In this document: positions 46,801 to 58,406 of the stretch, piece after piece
Layout: the number at the start of each line of letters is the position of its first letter
Numbering within the stretch: position 1 is the first letter of the stretch
Source: an uncultured Sterolibacteriaceae bacterium
Lineage (GTDB): Bacteria > Pseudomonadota > Gammaproteobacteria > Burkholderiales > Rhodocyclaceae
DNA length: 64,000 nucleotides
NCBI GenBank assembly: GCA_937888595.1
Contig: CALARK010000026.1
Location: 100,767-164,766 of the forward strand
Direction: 5' to 3'
Made by a program: the position numbers and the translations under genes
The notes under the pieces: model-generated
What the model was told of the DNA's origin: nothing
The model's input: the letters and a program-made list of their open reading frames with translations, nothing else
Databases searched by the model: none

Positions 46801-46819
46801 TCGGCGCCGGCGGGACGGC
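46796..46819 (+). repeat. dispersed 24-bp element, copy 11
   Basis: Matches 23 of 24 bases; the single change turns the A-run into AATAG, and this TAG is the stop codon of the response regulator gene. Confidence 0.9.
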
Positions 46820-46887
46820 GAGTCTGCGATAATGCCGGCCTTGCAGGCCTTGCCTGTCTTTCTCCACCCGCCTAGCGGGCACACCCC

Positions 46888-48828
46888 ATGACGCAGACCA
46901 TCGACAGCTTCGCGGCACTCGCCCTGCCGCCCTTCCTCCTTTCCTCGCTGGCGGAGGTCGGCTACGAAACCCCGTCACCGATCCAGGCCGCCTGCATCCC
47001 GCACCTGCTGGCCGGCAGCGACCTGCTGGGCGAGGCGCAGACCGGCACCGGCAAGACGGCGGCCTTCGCCCTGCCGCTGCTGGCGAAGCTCGACCTGGCG
47101 GACAAGCGGCCGCAGGCGCTGGTGCTGACACCGACGCGCGAATTGGCGATCCAGGTGGCGGAAGCCTTCCAGAAGTACGCCCACCACATGCCCGGCTTCC
47201 ACGTGCTGCCGATCTACGGCGGCCAGAGCATGGTGATCCAGCTGCGCGCGCTGTCGCGCGGCGCGCACATCATCGTCGGCACGCCTGGGCGCGTCATGGA
47301 CCACCTCGAACGCAAGAGCCTCTCCCTCGACAACCTCAAGACCCTGGTTCTCGACGAGGCCGACGAGATGTTGCGCATGGGCTTCATCGATGACGTCGAG
47401 TGGATCCTCGAGCACACGCCGGCGACGCGCCAGACGGCGCTGTTCTCGGCGACCATGCCTGACCCGATCCGCCGCATCGCCCAGCGCTACCTGCGCGATC
47501 CGCAGCAGGTGAAGATCCGTTCGGCCACGACCACGGTCGCGACGATCAAGCAGAAATACTGGCAGGTGCGCGGCGCCGACAAGATCGAGGCGCTGACGCG
47601 TATGCTGGAGGTCGAGGAGGACTTCGATGCCGCCATCATATTCGTGCGCACCAAGACGGCGACGGTCGAGCTCGCCGACCGGCTGGAGGCGCGCGGCTAC
47701 GAGGCAGCGGCGCTGAACGGCGACATGACCCAGGGCCTGCGCGAGCAGGTGATCGAGCGGCTCAAGTCGGGCTCGCTGGACATCGTCGTCGCCACCGATG
47801 TCGCGGCGCGCGGCATCGACGTGCCGCGCGTCACCCACGTCATCAACTATGACGTGCCCTACGACACCGAGGCCTACGTGCACCGCATCGGCAGAACAGG
47901 GCGTGCAGGACGCACGGGCGTGGCGATCCTCTTCGTCAGCCCGCGCGAGATGCGCATGCTCAAGGCGATCGAGCGCGCCACGCGCCAGCCGATCGAGCCG
48001 ATCGCCCTGCCGACGCGCGGCGAAGTGGCCGAACGACGCATTGCCCAGTTCCGCCAGCAGATCATGGACGTTCTGGCCGAGGAGAATCTCGATTTCTTCT
48101 ACGAGGTGGTGCGGCGCATGGAAGGCGAGGACGACCTCGCCACGCGCCAGATCGCCGCGGCGCTCGCCTTTCTCGCCCAGCGCGAGCGTCCGCTGCAGCC
48201 CGAGGGACTGCCCGAGCCGGCCGCTCCGGAGGCGCGTGCCGTCCCCATGCCGCGCAGCGGCTCGGCGAGTGCCGTCCCGCCGGCACCGACTTTTGAACGG
48301 GAAGACAGGCCGGAGCGCCCGCGCCGCGAAAAGCCGGTCGAGAAGCGCGATTTCGGCAATGCGCCGGTGCTGCGCTATCGCATCGAGGTCGGCAGGAACC
48401 AGGGCGCGCTGCCCAAGGAGATCGTCGGCGCCATCGCCAACGAGGGCGGCATCGACGGTCGGCTGATCGGGCAGATCAACCTGTTCGACGACTACAGCAC
48501 GGTGGAACTGCCGGAACTGCCGGCAGACGTGCTGGAAAGCCTGAAGCGCACGCGCGTGCGCCAGCAGCCGTTGCGGATCCGTCCCGCCGCGCCGGGGGAG
48601 GGCGACAAGCCCGCGTTCGGTCGTGGCCGCCGTCCCCGCGAAGAGGATGCGGGCCGGCCGCGCCGTCCTGCGGGCGCCGACTTTTCGGACCGGCCGGCCC
48701 GGACGTCTAAACCTTCACCGCGGCCCGGTTTCGCGGCAAAATCCACCCCGCATGACCGGCGGCCTGCGGGTGAACGGGCCGGCAGCCGGGGCATGAGCAA
48801 GGGCGGAGCCAAAAAGCGCGGAAGCTGA
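46888..48828 (+). CDS. deaD: DEAD-box RNA helicase (CsdA/DeaD type)
   Basis: ATP-dependent RNA helicase of 646 residues. Motif I is AQTGTGKT at 50-57, then PTRELA, the DEAD box in LVLDEADEML, SAT in LFSATMPD and HRIGRTGR. After the helicase core, a DbpA-type RNA-binding domain (about 490-570; RYRIEVGRNQGALPKEIVGA) is followed by a basic disordered tail. Two copies of the 24-bp element are translated within linkers on each side of that domain (AVPPAPTF and RRPAGADF). A role in cold adaptation or ribosome assembly is expected from the family. Confidence 0.94.
   Translation: MTQTIDSFAALALPPFLLSSLAEVGYETPSPIQAACIPHLLAGSDLLGEAQTGTGKTAAFALPLLAKLDLADKRPQALVLTPTRELAIQVAEAFQKYAHHMPGFHVLPIYGGQSMVIQLRALSRGAHIIVGTPGRVMDHLERKSLSLDNLKTLVLDEADEMLRMGFIDDVEWILEHTPATRQTALFSATMPDPIRRIAQRYLRDPQQVKIRSATTTVATIKQKYWQVRGADKIEALTRMLEVEEDFDAAIIFVRTKTATVELADRLEARGYEAAALNGDMTQGLREQVIERLKSGSLDIVVATDVAARGIDVPRVTHVINYDVPYDTEAYVHRIGRTGRAGRTGVAILFVSPREMRMLKAIERATRQPIEPIALPTRGEVAERRIAQFRQQIMDVLAEENLDFFYEVVRRMEGEDDLATRQIAAALAFLAQRERPLQPEGLPEPAAPEARAVPMPRSGSASAVPPAPTFEREDRPERPRREKPVEKRDFGNAPVLRYRIEVGRNQGALPKEIVGAIANEGGIDGRLIGQINLFDDYSTVELPELPADVLESLKRTRVRQQPLRIRPAAPGEGDKPAFGRGRRPREEDAGRPRRPAGADFSDRPARTSKPSPRPGFAAKSTPHDRRPAGERAGSRGMSKGGAKKRGS
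48271..48294 (-). repeat. dispersed 24-bp element, copy 12 (helicase gene)
   Basis: Matches 23 of 24 bases; read in frame as AVPPAPTF before the DbpA-type domain. Confidence 0.88.
48662..48685 (-). repeat. dispersed 24-bp element, copy 13 (helicase gene)
   Basis: Matches 22 of 24 bases; read in a different frame from copy 12, as RRPAGADF, after the DbpA-type domain. Confidence 0.85.
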
Positions 48829-48883
48829 TTCCGCCGCAGGTCTCCAGGGCGGCGTCGATCAACCGAGAAGTGAGGGCTTCGCG

Positions 48884-50769
48884 GTGCGAGCATGGATGGA
48901 CCGGGTCATTGGGCTGTGGATTCTGGCGGGCCTGGGCCTGTCGCCGGCCCTGCATGCCGAGCCGCGCGAGGTACGCGTTGGCGTCTACGACAACGCGCCG
49001 AAACTGTCCCTGGCCGCAGACAACCAACCCGGCGGCATCCTCGGCGACCTGCTGAGCGAAATTGCGGCCCGCGAAGGCTGGACGCTGCAGACGGTGCCCT
49101 GCGACTGGAACGACTGCCTGCAGGCGCTGCAGGCCGGACGGATCGATGTGTTGCCGGACATGGCCTACAACGAGTGGCGCGGCGAGCGTTTCGATTTTCA
49201 CCGCACGCCGGCATTGCACAGCTGGTCCGAAATCTACCGTCCCGCCGGCATGCCGATCCACACCATGCTCGACCTGCGCGACAAGCGTGTGGCCGTCCTG
49301 CAGGGCTCCGTCCAGGAGGAGTACCTGCGCGAACTGCTCGCCGACTTTGGCGTGCGGGCCGAACTGCTGGCGGTCGATTCGCTGCCGGCCGGCTTTCGCA
49401 AGGTTGCCGCGGGCGAGGCGGATGCCGTCGTCGCCAACCGTTTCTTCGGCGAGCGACATGCCCGCGAGCACGGTCTGCTCGCCTCACCGATCATGTTCCA
49501 GCCGGCAGCGCTGTTCTATGGCGTCCGCCGCGGCAGCAATCCCGATCTGCTCGTTGCCATCGACCGTCACCTCGAGCGCTGGCTCGGGCAAAACGACTCG
49601 CCCTATTTCCGGATCCTGGAAAAGTGGATGGGGCAGCCGCCGCAAACAGTCGTGCCGCGCTGGCTGTGGGGGCTGCTCGGGAGCCTGGTGGCGGTCCTGT
49701 TGCTTGTCGTCGCCGGCAACGCCTGGCTGCGGCGCCTGGTTCGCGAGAAAACCCGCGAACTGCAGGCCGACAAGAGCGAGCTCGAGCGCTATCGGCAGCA
49801 TCTGGAAACGCTTGTGGCGGAGCGCACCGCCCAGTTGGAGGAAGCGAAAACGGCTGCCGAGGCGGCGAATGTCGCCAAGAGCGCGTTTCTCGCCAACATG
49901 TCGCACGAAATCCGCACGCCGCTCAATGCGATCACCGGCATGGCCCATCTGATCCGGCGTGCAGGCTTGTCGGCTGAGCAGGCGGAGCGCCTCGACAAGC
50001 TGGAAAGGGCGGGCGAACACCTCCTCGAGGTCATTTTACCGAGCAGGGGACGGTCATCCTGCGCGCCCGCTGCATCGAGGAGGGGCCTGACAGCCACTTG
50101 ATTCGCTTCGAGGTTGCCGATACGGGCATGGGCATCGATGCGGCGACGCTGGGCCGGTTGTTCGTCGCCTTCGAACAGGCCGACAACACCAATACCCGCC
50201 GGTTTGGCGGCACCGGCCTCGGGCTCGCCATCACCCGCCGGCTTGCGCAACTGATGGGCGGTGATGCGGGCGCAGACAGCACGCCTGGTGCAGGCAGCAC
50301 GTTCTGGCTGACGGCCCGTTTCGGCAAGTGTGCGCCGGACGAAATGACGGCTGAAGCTTCTGCAGAAGCCCCGGCGCAAGTCGAGCAGCCGGTGGGCGGG
50401 CACGTCCTGCTGGTCGAAGACGAGCCGGTCAACCGTGAAATCGCACTGGCCATTCTCGAAGAGGCCGGGCTGGACGTCGATGTGGCGATGAACGGCGAAG
50501 AGGCCCTGGCGCGGGCAGGCCAGTGCCGCTACGACCTGATCCTGATGGATGTGCAGATGCCCCGCATGAACGGCCTGGAGGCGACTCGCCGGATCCGCCA
50601 GTGGCCTCAGGGCGGCGATGTACCGATCATCGCGATGACGGCGAATGCCTTCGACGAGGACCGGGCGCTCTGTCTCGAGGCGGGGATGGACGATTTCATC
50701 GCCAAGCCGGTGTCGCCCGACGACCTGCTCGCTTTCCTGAGGAAATGGCTGCCGAAGGCAGCGGGGTGA
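48884..50769 (+). pseudogene. hybrid sensor histidine kinase disrupted by internal deletion
   Basis: The 5' frame (48884 or ATG 48896 to 50101) encodes a signal peptide, a periplasmic SBP_bac_3-like sensor, a membrane helix (GLLGSLVAVLLLVVAGNAWL) and a HisKA domain with MSHEIRTPLN. At 50031-50037 the sequence jumps from LLEVI straight to [12 protein letters not shown] in another frame. This removes the HisKA end and the N-box of the ATPase domain, probably 200-300 bp. The second frame continues to 50769 with [14 protein letters not shown] and a receiver domain (LLVEDEPVN, Asp in LILMDVQMP). As written no functional kinase can be made. A real deletion or an assembly error would both explain it. 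Confidence 0.85.
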
Positions 50770-50786
50770 GCGCGGGCGGGTATCCC

Positions 50787-50809
50787 GCCGTCCCGCCGGT
50801 GCCGACTTT
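50787..50809 (-). repeat. dispersed 24-bp element, copy 14
   Basis: Matches 22 of 23 bases. On the minus strand it begins within the lpxH stop (TGA then AAGTCGGC) and fills the space to the convergent kinase remnant. Confidence 0.88.
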
Positions 50810-51528
50810 CAGTCGCTGAAGCTCCAGCCTGCGGTGCTGCAGGCGAGCACACTGCGGCGCTCGGGATGCCAGTCGCCGAGTACCCAGCGAGGGCATGCCC
50901 GGCCGCCGACGCTATGTACATGCCTGCCTTGGCGATGCGTGTGGCCGTGGATCATCGCCTGTGCCCCGTGGGTGTGCAGCGTCGCCGCGACGGCGTCGGC
51001 ATTGACATCCATGATCTGCATCGGCTTGAGTCGCTTTTCCGCCTCGCTGCGGGCGCGCAGTGCTTCGATCTCGCGGCGCCGCTCCGCGAGCGGTCGGGCG
51101 AGGAAGCCGCTACGCCACTCCGGGCTGCGTACCTGCGCCCGAAAACGCTGGTAGTCGGCGTCGTCGGTGCAGAGTGCATCGCCGTGGGTGAGCAAGGTCT
51201 TGACCCCGCCGATGTCGTGCAGGCAGGGATCGGGCAGCAGCGTCGCACCGGTGGCGGCGGCGAAATCGCTGCCGACGAGGAAGTCGCGGTTGCCGGCCAT
51301 GAAGAACAGCGCCACGCCCTGTTGCGAAAGCCGCTGCAGGGCGGCGGTGATGCGCGTGTTGAACGGGTCGGCGAGGTCGTCGTCGCCTGCCCAGTAGTCG
51401 AAGAGGTCGCCAAGGATGGTCAGGCGGGTCGCGTCCAGCGCCGGGCCGGCAAGGAAGTCGAGAAACAGCTGCGCCGTCCCCGGTTCGTGCGGGGACAGGT
51501 GCAGGTCGGAGATGAACAGCTTCGTCAG
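50809..51528 (-). CDS. lpxH: UDP-2,3-diacylglucosamine diphosphatase LpxH
   Basis: Metallophosphoesterase making lipid X in lipid A synthesis. The 239-residue reading contains [42 protein letters not shown] and IHGHTHRQG, the full metal-ligand set. The only start that includes the FISDLHL block without overlapping far into ppiB is CTG at 51528, which overlaps the ppiB stop as CTGA; the first conventional codon (GTG 51315) would delete the N-terminal metal motifs. Use of CTG is therefore inferred. Confidence 0.88.
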   Translation of the reverse strand: MTKLFISDLHLSPHEPGTAQLFLDFLAGPALDATRLTILGDLFDYWAGDDDLADPFNTRITAALQRLSQQGVALFFMAGNRDFLVGSDFAAATGATLLPDPCLHDIGGVKTLLTHGDALCTDDADYQRFRAQVRSPEWRSGFLARPLAERRREIEALRARSEAEKRLKPMQIMDVNADAVAATLHTHGAQAMIHGHTHRQGRHVHSVGGRACPRWVLGDWHPERRSVLACSTAGWSFSD

Positions 51529-52016
51529 ACGACTTCCGCCTTCTCGATCACGACGTCTTCGACCGGGACGTCCTGATGGAAGCCCTTGTTGCCGGTCTTG
51601 ACGCCCTTGATCTTGTCGACCACGTCCATGCCATCGACGACGCGGCCGAACACGCAGTAGCCCCAGCCGTTGCCCGAGGGGGCGCGGAAGTTGAGGAAGT
51701 CGTTGTCGGCGACGTTGATGAAGAACTGGGCGGTGGCGGAATGCGGATCGGACGTGCGCGCCATGGCGATGGTGCCGCGGTCGTTCTTGAGACCATTGCC
51801 GGCTTCGTTCTCGATCGGCGCATTGGTGGCCTTTTCCTTCATGCCGACACCCATGCCGCCACCCTGGATCATGAAGCCGTCGATGACGCGATGGAAGATG
51901 GTGCCGTCGTAGTGGCCGGACTCGACGTAGGCGAGGAAGTTCGCCGCGGTCTTGGGCGCCTTTTCGGCGTCGAGTTCGAGGGTGATGGTGCCGTGGCTGG
52001 TGGTGAGCTTGATCAT
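51525..52016 (-). CDS. ppiB: cytoplasmic peptidyl-prolyl isomerase (cyclophilin B)
   Basis: Cyclophilin of 163 residues without signal peptide. It starts [16 protein letters not shown] and has the active-site [22 protein letters not shown] and [12 protein letters not shown]. The upstream gene is a second, exported cyclophilin of similar sequence, so the pair appears to be a tandem duplication with split compartments. The stop overlaps the lpxH start. Confidence 0.95.
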   Translation of the reverse strand: MIKLTTSHGTITLELDAEKAPKTAANFLAYVESGHYDGTIFHRVIDGFMIQGGGMGVGMKEKATNAPIENEAGNGLKNDRGTIAMARTSDPHSATAQFFINVADNDFLNFRAPSGNGWGYCVFGRVVDGMDVVDKIKGVKTGNKGFHQDVPVEDVVIEKAEVV

Positions 52017-52026
52017 GTGGAAATCC

Positions 52027-52587
52027 TTATTTCTTTTCGGGAAGCAGTTTGGCCGATTCGATGACGATCGGCGTGGCGGGAACGTTCTGATGGAAGCCGG
52101 CATTGCCGGTGGCGACCTTGCCGATCTTCTGCACCACGTCGAGGCCCTGCACGACCTTGCCGAAGACGGCGTAGCCCCAGCCATCGCGGCTCGGGTAGTC
52201 AAGGAAGCTGTTGTCCTTCAGGTTGATGAAGAACTGCGCCGAGGCGGAATGCGGATCCTGCGTGCGCGCCATCGCGATGCTGCCGGTGACGTTCTTCAAG
52301 CCGTTCTTGGCTTCGTTCTGGATCGGCGTGCGGGTCGGCTTTTCCTTCATGTCGGCCGTCATGCCACCCCCCTGGATCATGAAGTTGTCGATGACGCGAT
52401 GGAAGACCGTGCCGTCGTAGAAGCCGTCCTTGACGTAGCGGACGAAGTTCTCGGTGGTCTTGGGCGCCTTCGCGGCGTCGAGTTCGAGCACGATCACGCC
52501 CTGGCTGGTCTTGAGTTCGACCTGCGGGTTGGCAGCCCACGCGGTTGACAGGCAAAGGGCGGACAGCAGGACAAGCAGTTTCTTCAT
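52027..52587 (-). CDS. ppiA: periplasmic peptidyl-prolyl isomerase (cyclophilin A)
   Basis: Cyclophilin with an N-terminal signal peptide ([17 protein letters not shown], cleavage expected after AWA), so it folds proteins in the periplasm. The 186 residues have [23 protein letters not shown] and [12 protein letters not shown]. It precedes ppiB by 10 bp. Confidence 0.94.
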   Translation of the reverse strand: MKKLLVLLSALCLSTAWAANPQVELKTSQGVIVLELDAAKAPKTTENFVRYVKDGFYDGTVFHRVIDNFMIQGGGMTADMKEKPTRTPIQNEAKNGLKNVTGSIAMARTQDPHSASAQFFINLKDNSFLDYPSRDGWGYAVFGKVVQGLDVVQKIGKVATGNAGFHQNVPATPIVIESAKLLPEKK

Positions 52588-52616
52588 GGGGAACTCCGGA
52601 AATGAGGTGGGATGAA

Positions 52617-53828
52617 TCAGGCGGCGCCTTCGTAGACGATCTTCCAGCGGCCGTCTTCCTTGATCCAGTACTGGCGCTTCTGCATGCGGTTCTCCAGGTT
52701 GCTGCTCTGGTAGTCCTGCTCGAAGGTGACGACGACGTATTCGTCCTTGCCGGGATTGCGGAACATGCTGATGTTGCGAGTGGCGACCTTGATCCACTGC
52801 TTGCCGGCATTGACCTTGCGCTTCTGCGCGACCCATGCGTCGAGGTCCTTGCCGTCGCCGCTGAAGTTGCGCGCGTAGTGGCGCGCGTAGCGGTCGGCGT
52901 CGAGGCTCTCCCAGTCCTGCCGCCAGGCGTCGATCATGCCGAGCAGCGCCTGGCGCTCGGCCTGCCAGTCGTCGAGCGAGAGCCACTCGATGCTGTTGCT
53001 GATGATGACCGGCGTCGTGCCCACCTGCACGTTCTTGGCCAGTGCGTCGAGGTCGGCGTTGGCGAGCACCACGCAGCCGTCCGAGGCCTTCGGCGGGCGC
53101 GAGAACGTGTCGGATGGGGTGCCATGCAGCCAGATGCCGTGGCCGTTGCGCCCCACCTTCTTGTCCCATTCGTTCGGGTAGTTGATGGGGAAGGCGCCGC
53201 TGCCGTAAAAGTCGGTCAGCTTCTGGCGCGGAATGTTGGAGGTCACGTGGTAGACGCCGACGGGCGTCTTCTTGTCGCCCTCGCGGAATTTCTCGGCGCC
53301 GAGCTTGCCGTGGGAGATGTAGTAATCGGCGACGAAGCGCGGCGTGCCGCCATTCTCGACATCGTTCTGGTACAGGTACAGGCGGGCTTTCTGCGTGTCG
53401 ACGACGACGGCGTACTTCTGGTCGGGACGCATCTGCAGCAGATAGCGGGGCACCGTCTTGTCGCTCGGCCGTTCGCGGTAGGCGCGCAGGCGGGCGATGG
53501 CTTCTTCGCGCAGGTCGGCGACCTGGTCGCGGGCCTGCTTGGCGCCGCCCTCGCCGAAGCTCTGCAGCGGACGCGAACGCGCGAGCAGCAGATCGCCCTT
53601 GACGAGATGGCCGAGGCGGAAATTCGGATAGGCCTTCAGCATCGCCTCGGTTTGCTCCAGGGCGGCCTCCCAGCGATGCTTCTCGATGAGCAGGAAGACC
53701 TGTGCCAGCAGCGGCTCCGGTCCCGAATCGGTATAGCGGGGTGGGTGGCGATCTGCGATCGCCGGGGCGATGCCCAGCAGGACGGCCAGCAGGGTGACGT
53801 GGGTGAGCAGGATGCGCAGCGTCTTCAT
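52617..53828 (-). CDS. L,D-transpeptidase (YkuD) with C-terminal NTF2-like domain
   Basis: Predicted periplasmic enzyme that crosslinks peptidoglycan or anchors lipoprotein. The 403 residues have a signal peptide ([19 protein letters not shown]), a TPR-like N-terminal stretch, and the YkuD domain with catalytic motif [25 protein letters not shown] spacing (His, then SDGC). A C-terminal domain of about 105 residues ([19 protein letters not shown] to [10 protein letters not shown]) looks like an NTF2/SnoaL fold and resembles the C-terminus of the upstream TPR protein. It overlaps that gene by 4 bp. Confidence 0.88.
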   Translation of the reverse strand: MKTLRILLTHVTLLAVLLGIAPAIADRHPPRYTDSGPEPLLAQVFLLIEKHRWEAALEQTEAMLKAYPNFRLGHLVKGDLLLARSRPLQSFGEGGAKQARDQVADLREEAIARLRAYRERPSDKTVPRYLLQMRPDQKYAVVVDTQKARLYLYQNDVENGGTPRFVADYYISHGKLGAEKFREGDKKTPVGVYHVTSNIPRQKLTDFYGSGAFPINYPNEWDKKVGRNGHGIWLHGTPSDTFSRPPKASDGCVVLANADLDALAKNVQVGTTPVIISNSIEWLSLDDWQAERQALLGMIDAWRQDWESLDADRYARHYARNFSGDGKDLDAWVAQKRKVNAGKQWIKVATRNISMFRNPGKDEYVVVTFEQDYQSSNLENRMQKRQYWIKEDGRWKIVYEGAA

Positions 53829-54946
53829 CCGCCGACCTGTTCCTGCTGGATCAGCCAGCGTCCGTCACGCTTGATCAGGACGAGCGTCTTGCCGGACGAG
53901 GACTTGAAGCTGGCCGAACGGTAGTGCTGGCGGAAGCGGACGGTGGCCTTGTCGGCACTTTCGACCCTGATCGACAGCTTGTCCCGACCGACTTCGATCT
54001 TGCCCGGCTTATCGATGCGCGAGGCCCGCTCGTTTTCCCAGGCCTTGCGTGGCTTGCCGCCGGGCACTTGGAAGTCCGCCGCGTAGTGCGACAGGTAGGC
54101 CTTGACGTTCTTGCCGGACCAGGCTGCTAGCCAGCCATCGACTGCAGCGGCGATTTCCGTATCCGGGTTGCGAACCGCCGGGGCCGGCGCGAGCGCCGCT
54201 GACGCGGCCGGTTTCGGCGGCTCGGGCTTCGTTTCGGGCGTTTTCGGTGCAGTTGCCGGGGGCGCGACCGGGGCCTTGGCGGGGACGGCGGCAGGCGCCG
54301 GGGCCGTCACGGATGCCGGAGCGGGCTTGACGTCGACCCTGGCGAGCACCGCGGGGGCGGCTGGCTTGACCGGGGCGGGGCCGGCGGCGGGTTTGCCGTT
54401 GCTGCCGACCAGATCGTTGATCATCGCCAGTTTGGTTTGCGCCGAGGCGTTGGCGGCGTCGAACTGCAGGGCCTTGCCGTAGGCTTGGCTGGCGAGGCGC
54501 GTATAGATGTCGCCGAGGTTTTCGTGAGCGGTCGCGTAGGCGGGATGGGTACGGATCGCCTTCTCGAGCGCCTCCTTGGCCTTCTCGTACTGCTTCTGCT
54601 GGGCGTAGATCACGGCCAGGTTGTTGTAGGGCTCCGGGAGTTCCGGGTGGTCTTCCGTGAGCTTGCGGAAGACGGCGATGGCTTCGTCCTGCTTGTTCAG
54701 CCCGGAAAGGATGATGCCTTTCAGAAAGCGGCCTTGCGGATCCTTGGGGTTCCCGGCCAGATGGCGGTTGACCTCTTCCAGCGCCTGCGCATGTTCGCCG
54801 GCCTTGAACAGGCGGCTGGCGTCGCCCAGGCTGTCGGCCGCCGCAGTGCCGGCGACGCCACAGGCCAGCAGGCTCAATGCGACGACCCAGACGCGCACTG
54901 GCGAAGTGGTGCGAAGACAGCGCGGAAGAACGGCGAATCTGGTCAT
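53825..54946 (-). CDS. exported TPR protein with C-terminal NTF2-like domain
   Basis: A 373-residue protein, signal peptide near 20-45 ([17 protein letters not shown]), then tetratricopeptide repeats (about 50-190; [20 protein letters not shown]), a Pro/Ala-rich linker and a C-terminal domain ([22 protein letters not shown] to [10 protein letters not shown]) like that in the L,D-transpeptidase. The pair likely works together at the cell envelope. ATG 54946 is chosen because the signal peptide fits; upstream residues overlap the cysS leader. Confidence 0.83.
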   Translation of the reverse strand: MTRFAVLPRCLRTTSPVRVWVVALSLLACGVAGTAAADSLGDASRLFKAGEHAQALEEVNRHLAGNPKDPQGRFLKGIILSGLNKQDEAIAVFRKLTEDHPELPEPYNNLAVIYAQQKQYEKAKEALEKAIRTHPAYATAHENLGDIYTRLASQAYGKALQFDAANASAQTKLAMINDLVGSNGKPAAGPAPVKPAAPAVLARVDVKPAPASVTAPAPAAVPAKAPVAPPATAPKTPETKPEPPKPAASAALAPAPAVRNPDTEIAAAVDGWLAAWSGKNVKAYLSHYAADFQVPGGKPRKAWENERASRIDKPGKIEVGRDKLSIRVESADKATVRFRQHYRSASFKSSSGKTLVLIKRDGRWLIQQEQVGG

Positions 54947-55097
54947 GCTGGGCTGGTCCGGAGCGAAAAATTCAACGTATGATTCTAACAAAGAAGCTTG
55001 TGCCAGCATCCTGCCGCGCCGTTTGCGAATGGCTGCAACAGCTTCATTATTCGTCCTCTTTTCGATCTGCCCAGCGGCGACCCGGCCTGCTTCCTCC

Positions 55098-56480
55098 ATG
55101 CTGAATATCTACAATTCTCTCACCCGATCCATTCAGGCATTTACCCCCATCGAACCCCGCAAGGTCCGTCTCTATGTGTGCGGGATGACCGTCTATGACT
55201 ATTGCCATCTCGGACATGGCCGGGTGATGGTGGTATTCGACATGGTGACGCGCTGGCTGCGTGCGAGCGGTTATCAAGTCACCTACGTGCGCAATATCAC
55301 CGATATCGACGACAAGATCATCAAGCGGGCTGCAGAGAACGGCGAAACGGTGCGCCAGCTGACGGATCGTTTCATCGGCTTCATGCACGAGGATGCCGAT
55401 GCGCTTGGCGTCATGCGGCCCGATCACGAGCCGCGCGCTACCGAATATGTGCCGCAGATGCTGGACATGATCCGCAAACTGGAGCAGAACGGCTACGCGT
55501 ACCTGGCCGGCAACAGCGATGTCTGCTATGCGGTGCGCAAGTTCGAGGGCTACGGCAAGCTGTCGGGCAAGGCGCTCGAGGACCTGCGCGCCGGCGAGCG
55601 CGTCGATGTGATGGAGGGCAAGCAGGATCCGCTCGACTTCGTGCTGTGGAAGCACGCCAAGGCCGAGGAACCCGCCGAGGTGAAGTGGGCATCGGCGTGG
55701 GGCGCGGGACGGCCCGGCTGGCACATCGAATGCTCGGCCATGAGTTCGCAGTTGCTCGGCGACCATTTCGACATCCATGGCGGGGGTCAGGACCTGCAGT
55801 TCCCTCACCACGAGAACGAGATCGCCCAGTCGGAGGGCGCGCACGGCAAGACCTTCGTCAACTACTGGATGCACAACGGCTTCGTGCGTGTCGACGACGA
55901 GAAGATGTCCAAGTCGCTCGGCAACTTCTTCACGATCCGCGACATCCTCAAGAAGTTCGACGCCGAAGTGGTGCGTTTCTTCATCCTGCGTGCCCATTAC
56001 CGTAGCCCGCTCAATTATTCAGATGCCCACCTCGACGATGCACGCAATGCCCTGACCCGCCTCTATACCGCGCTCAAGGGCTTTGATGTCGAATCATCGG
56101 CCATCGACTGGAACGAGGCCCACGCTCAACGTTTCAAGCAGGCGATGGACGACGACTTCGCCACGCCCGGGGCCGTGGCCGTGCTGTTCGACCTGGCCAA
56201 CGAAGTGAATCGCACCCGGGACGCCAGGCTGGCCGCTCAACTCAAGGGGCTGGGCGGCGTGCTCGGCCTGTTGGAGCGGGATCCGATCGCTTTCCTGCAA
56301 GCCGGATCGCCGGATGCGGATGTCTTGACGCCGGAGGCAATCGAGGCAAAGGTCGCCGCCCGCAATGCGGCGAAGAAAGCGAAAAACTTCGCTGCGGCCG
56401 ACCTCATTCGCGACGAACTGAAGGCCGCCGGCATCGTGCTCGAGGATGGTCCCGGTGGAACGACCTGGCGACGCGGCTAA
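55098..56480 (+). CDS. cysS: cysteinyl-tRNA synthetase
   Basis: Charges tRNA-Cys. The 460 residues begin [17 protein letters not shown], with [16 protein letters not shown] (the HIGH motif appears as HLGH), the zinc ligands in GWHIECSAM and HENEIAQSE, and KMSKS in [13 protein letters not shown] 55098 matches the family start and has a TTCCTCC-free but GC-rich upstream. It stands alone, divergent from the TPR gene. Confidence 0.97.
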   Translation: MLNIYNSLTRSIQAFTPIEPRKVRLYVCGMTVYDYCHLGHGRVMVVFDMVTRWLRASGYQVTYVRNITDIDDKIIKRAAENGETVRQLTDRFIGFMHEDADALGVMRPDHEPRATEYVPQMLDMIRKLEQNGYAYLAGNSDVCYAVRKFEGYGKLSGKALEDLRAGERVDVMEGKQDPLDFVLWKHAKAEEPAEVKWASAWGAGRPGWHIECSAMSSQLLGDHFDIHGGGQDLQFPHHENEIAQSEGAHGKTFVNYWMHNGFVRVDDEKMSKSLGNFFTIRDILKKFDAEVVRFFILRAHYRSPLNYSDAHLDDARNALTRLYTALKGFDVESSAIDWNEAHAQRFKQAMDDDFATPGAVAVLFDLANEVNRTRDARLAAQLKGLGGVLGLLERDPIAFLQAGSPDADVLTPEAIEAKVAARNAAKKAKNFAAADLIRDELKAAGIVLEDGPGGTTWRRG

Positions 56481-56491
56481 AAACCGCTGCT

Positions 56492-56514
56492 GCCGTCTTG
56501 TGAGCGCCGACTTA
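56492..56514 (-). repeat. dispersed 24-bp element, copy 15 (divergent)
   Basis: Matches 17 of 23 bases: both ends are conserved but the centre differs. It lies between cysS and the convergent beta-barrel gene, the typical position of intergenic copies. Confidence 0.45.
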
Positions 56515-56525
56515 TTCCTGGTGAT

Positions 56526-57293
56526 TCAAAACAGCCTAGCTGTCAGCCAGGTGAAGCCGAACATGAGCTGGTTCTGCCGTTCGTCGCCCTGGCGGTTGCG
56601 GGCGATGGCGAGGTCCATGACGACCTGCGGGGTCACGGCATGGCTGGCGGCAACCAGCCATTGCCTGCCGGTTGCCGAGCCATGCTGATGGGTGCCGGAG
56701 CGTTCGACGGCGAAGTTCCATGCGTCGACCTGCCTGGATAGGCAGGCCGCCCAAAGCGCCGCGTTGCGCCCCAGCCCTTCTTCCTGCGCGCCCAGGCGCG
56801 TGACGCCGACGTTCGCATCGATGCGCCAGGACGAGACAAAATCGAGGCTGGCGATGCCGTTGATGGTCCAGTCGCTTTTCCCGCTGCCCAGGCCGGTGTG
56901 CGCTGTGGGGGATTTGATGCCGGCCTCGACGCCGAAGTTAAGATCTTCATCGCCCGTGGCGAAGCGGCGCTTGAAGGTGACGCTGGTGTCTCCGAAACCC
57001 GTACGCACGAAATCCGGCGTCGCTTCGCGGATGTGGGCCTCGCCGCCGATGAGGATGCCCCAGTCCTCGTCGAACGCCAGTTTTGCGGTGTAGGACAGCG
57101 CCTGGCGCCGCACGTCCTGGCTTTGTGTCCGCAGCCAGCCGGCTTCGATTTCCAGCCAGCCCGGCGCGGAAAGCTCGGCCGGGTTCGAGAGGGTGGGGCG
57201 GTAGGGCGTGGCGGGGGGCATGCCGTCCGCCCATGCAGCGCACGGCATGCCGGTCGCTGTGAGGGCGAGGAACAGCCAGCGGAGGGGTTTCAT
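56526..57293 (-). CDS. predicted outer-membrane beta-barrel protein
   Basis: A 255-residue exported protein with a signal peptide (LRWLFLALTATGMPCAAWA) and alternating hydrophobic strands through the length, ending in TWLTARLF with a terminal Phe, the mark of outer-membrane barrels. It resembles a group of transporter-like or MetA-pathway outer-membrane proteins, function unknown. It is 24 bp downstream of the radical SAM gene on the same strand, so it may be cotranscribed with the AmmeMemoRadiSam genes. Confidence 0.75.
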   Translation of the reverse strand: MKPLRWLFLALTATGMPCAAWADGMPPATPYRPTLSNPAELSAPGWLEIEAGWLRTQSQDVRRQALSYTAKLAFDEDWGILIGGEAHIREATPDFVRTGFGDTSVTFKRRFATGDEDLNFGVEAGIKSPTAHTGLGSGKSDWTINGIASLDFVSSWRIDANVGVTRLGAQEEGLGRNAALWAACLSRQVDAWNFAVERSGTHQHGSATGRQWLVAASHAVTPQVVMDLAIARNRQGDERQNQLMFGFTWLTARLF

Positions 57294-57317
57294 CTCGGGG
57301 GGTGGTTGTCGTTGTAT

Positions 57318-58381
<1,064 letters not shown>

Positions 58382-58406
<25 letters not shown>

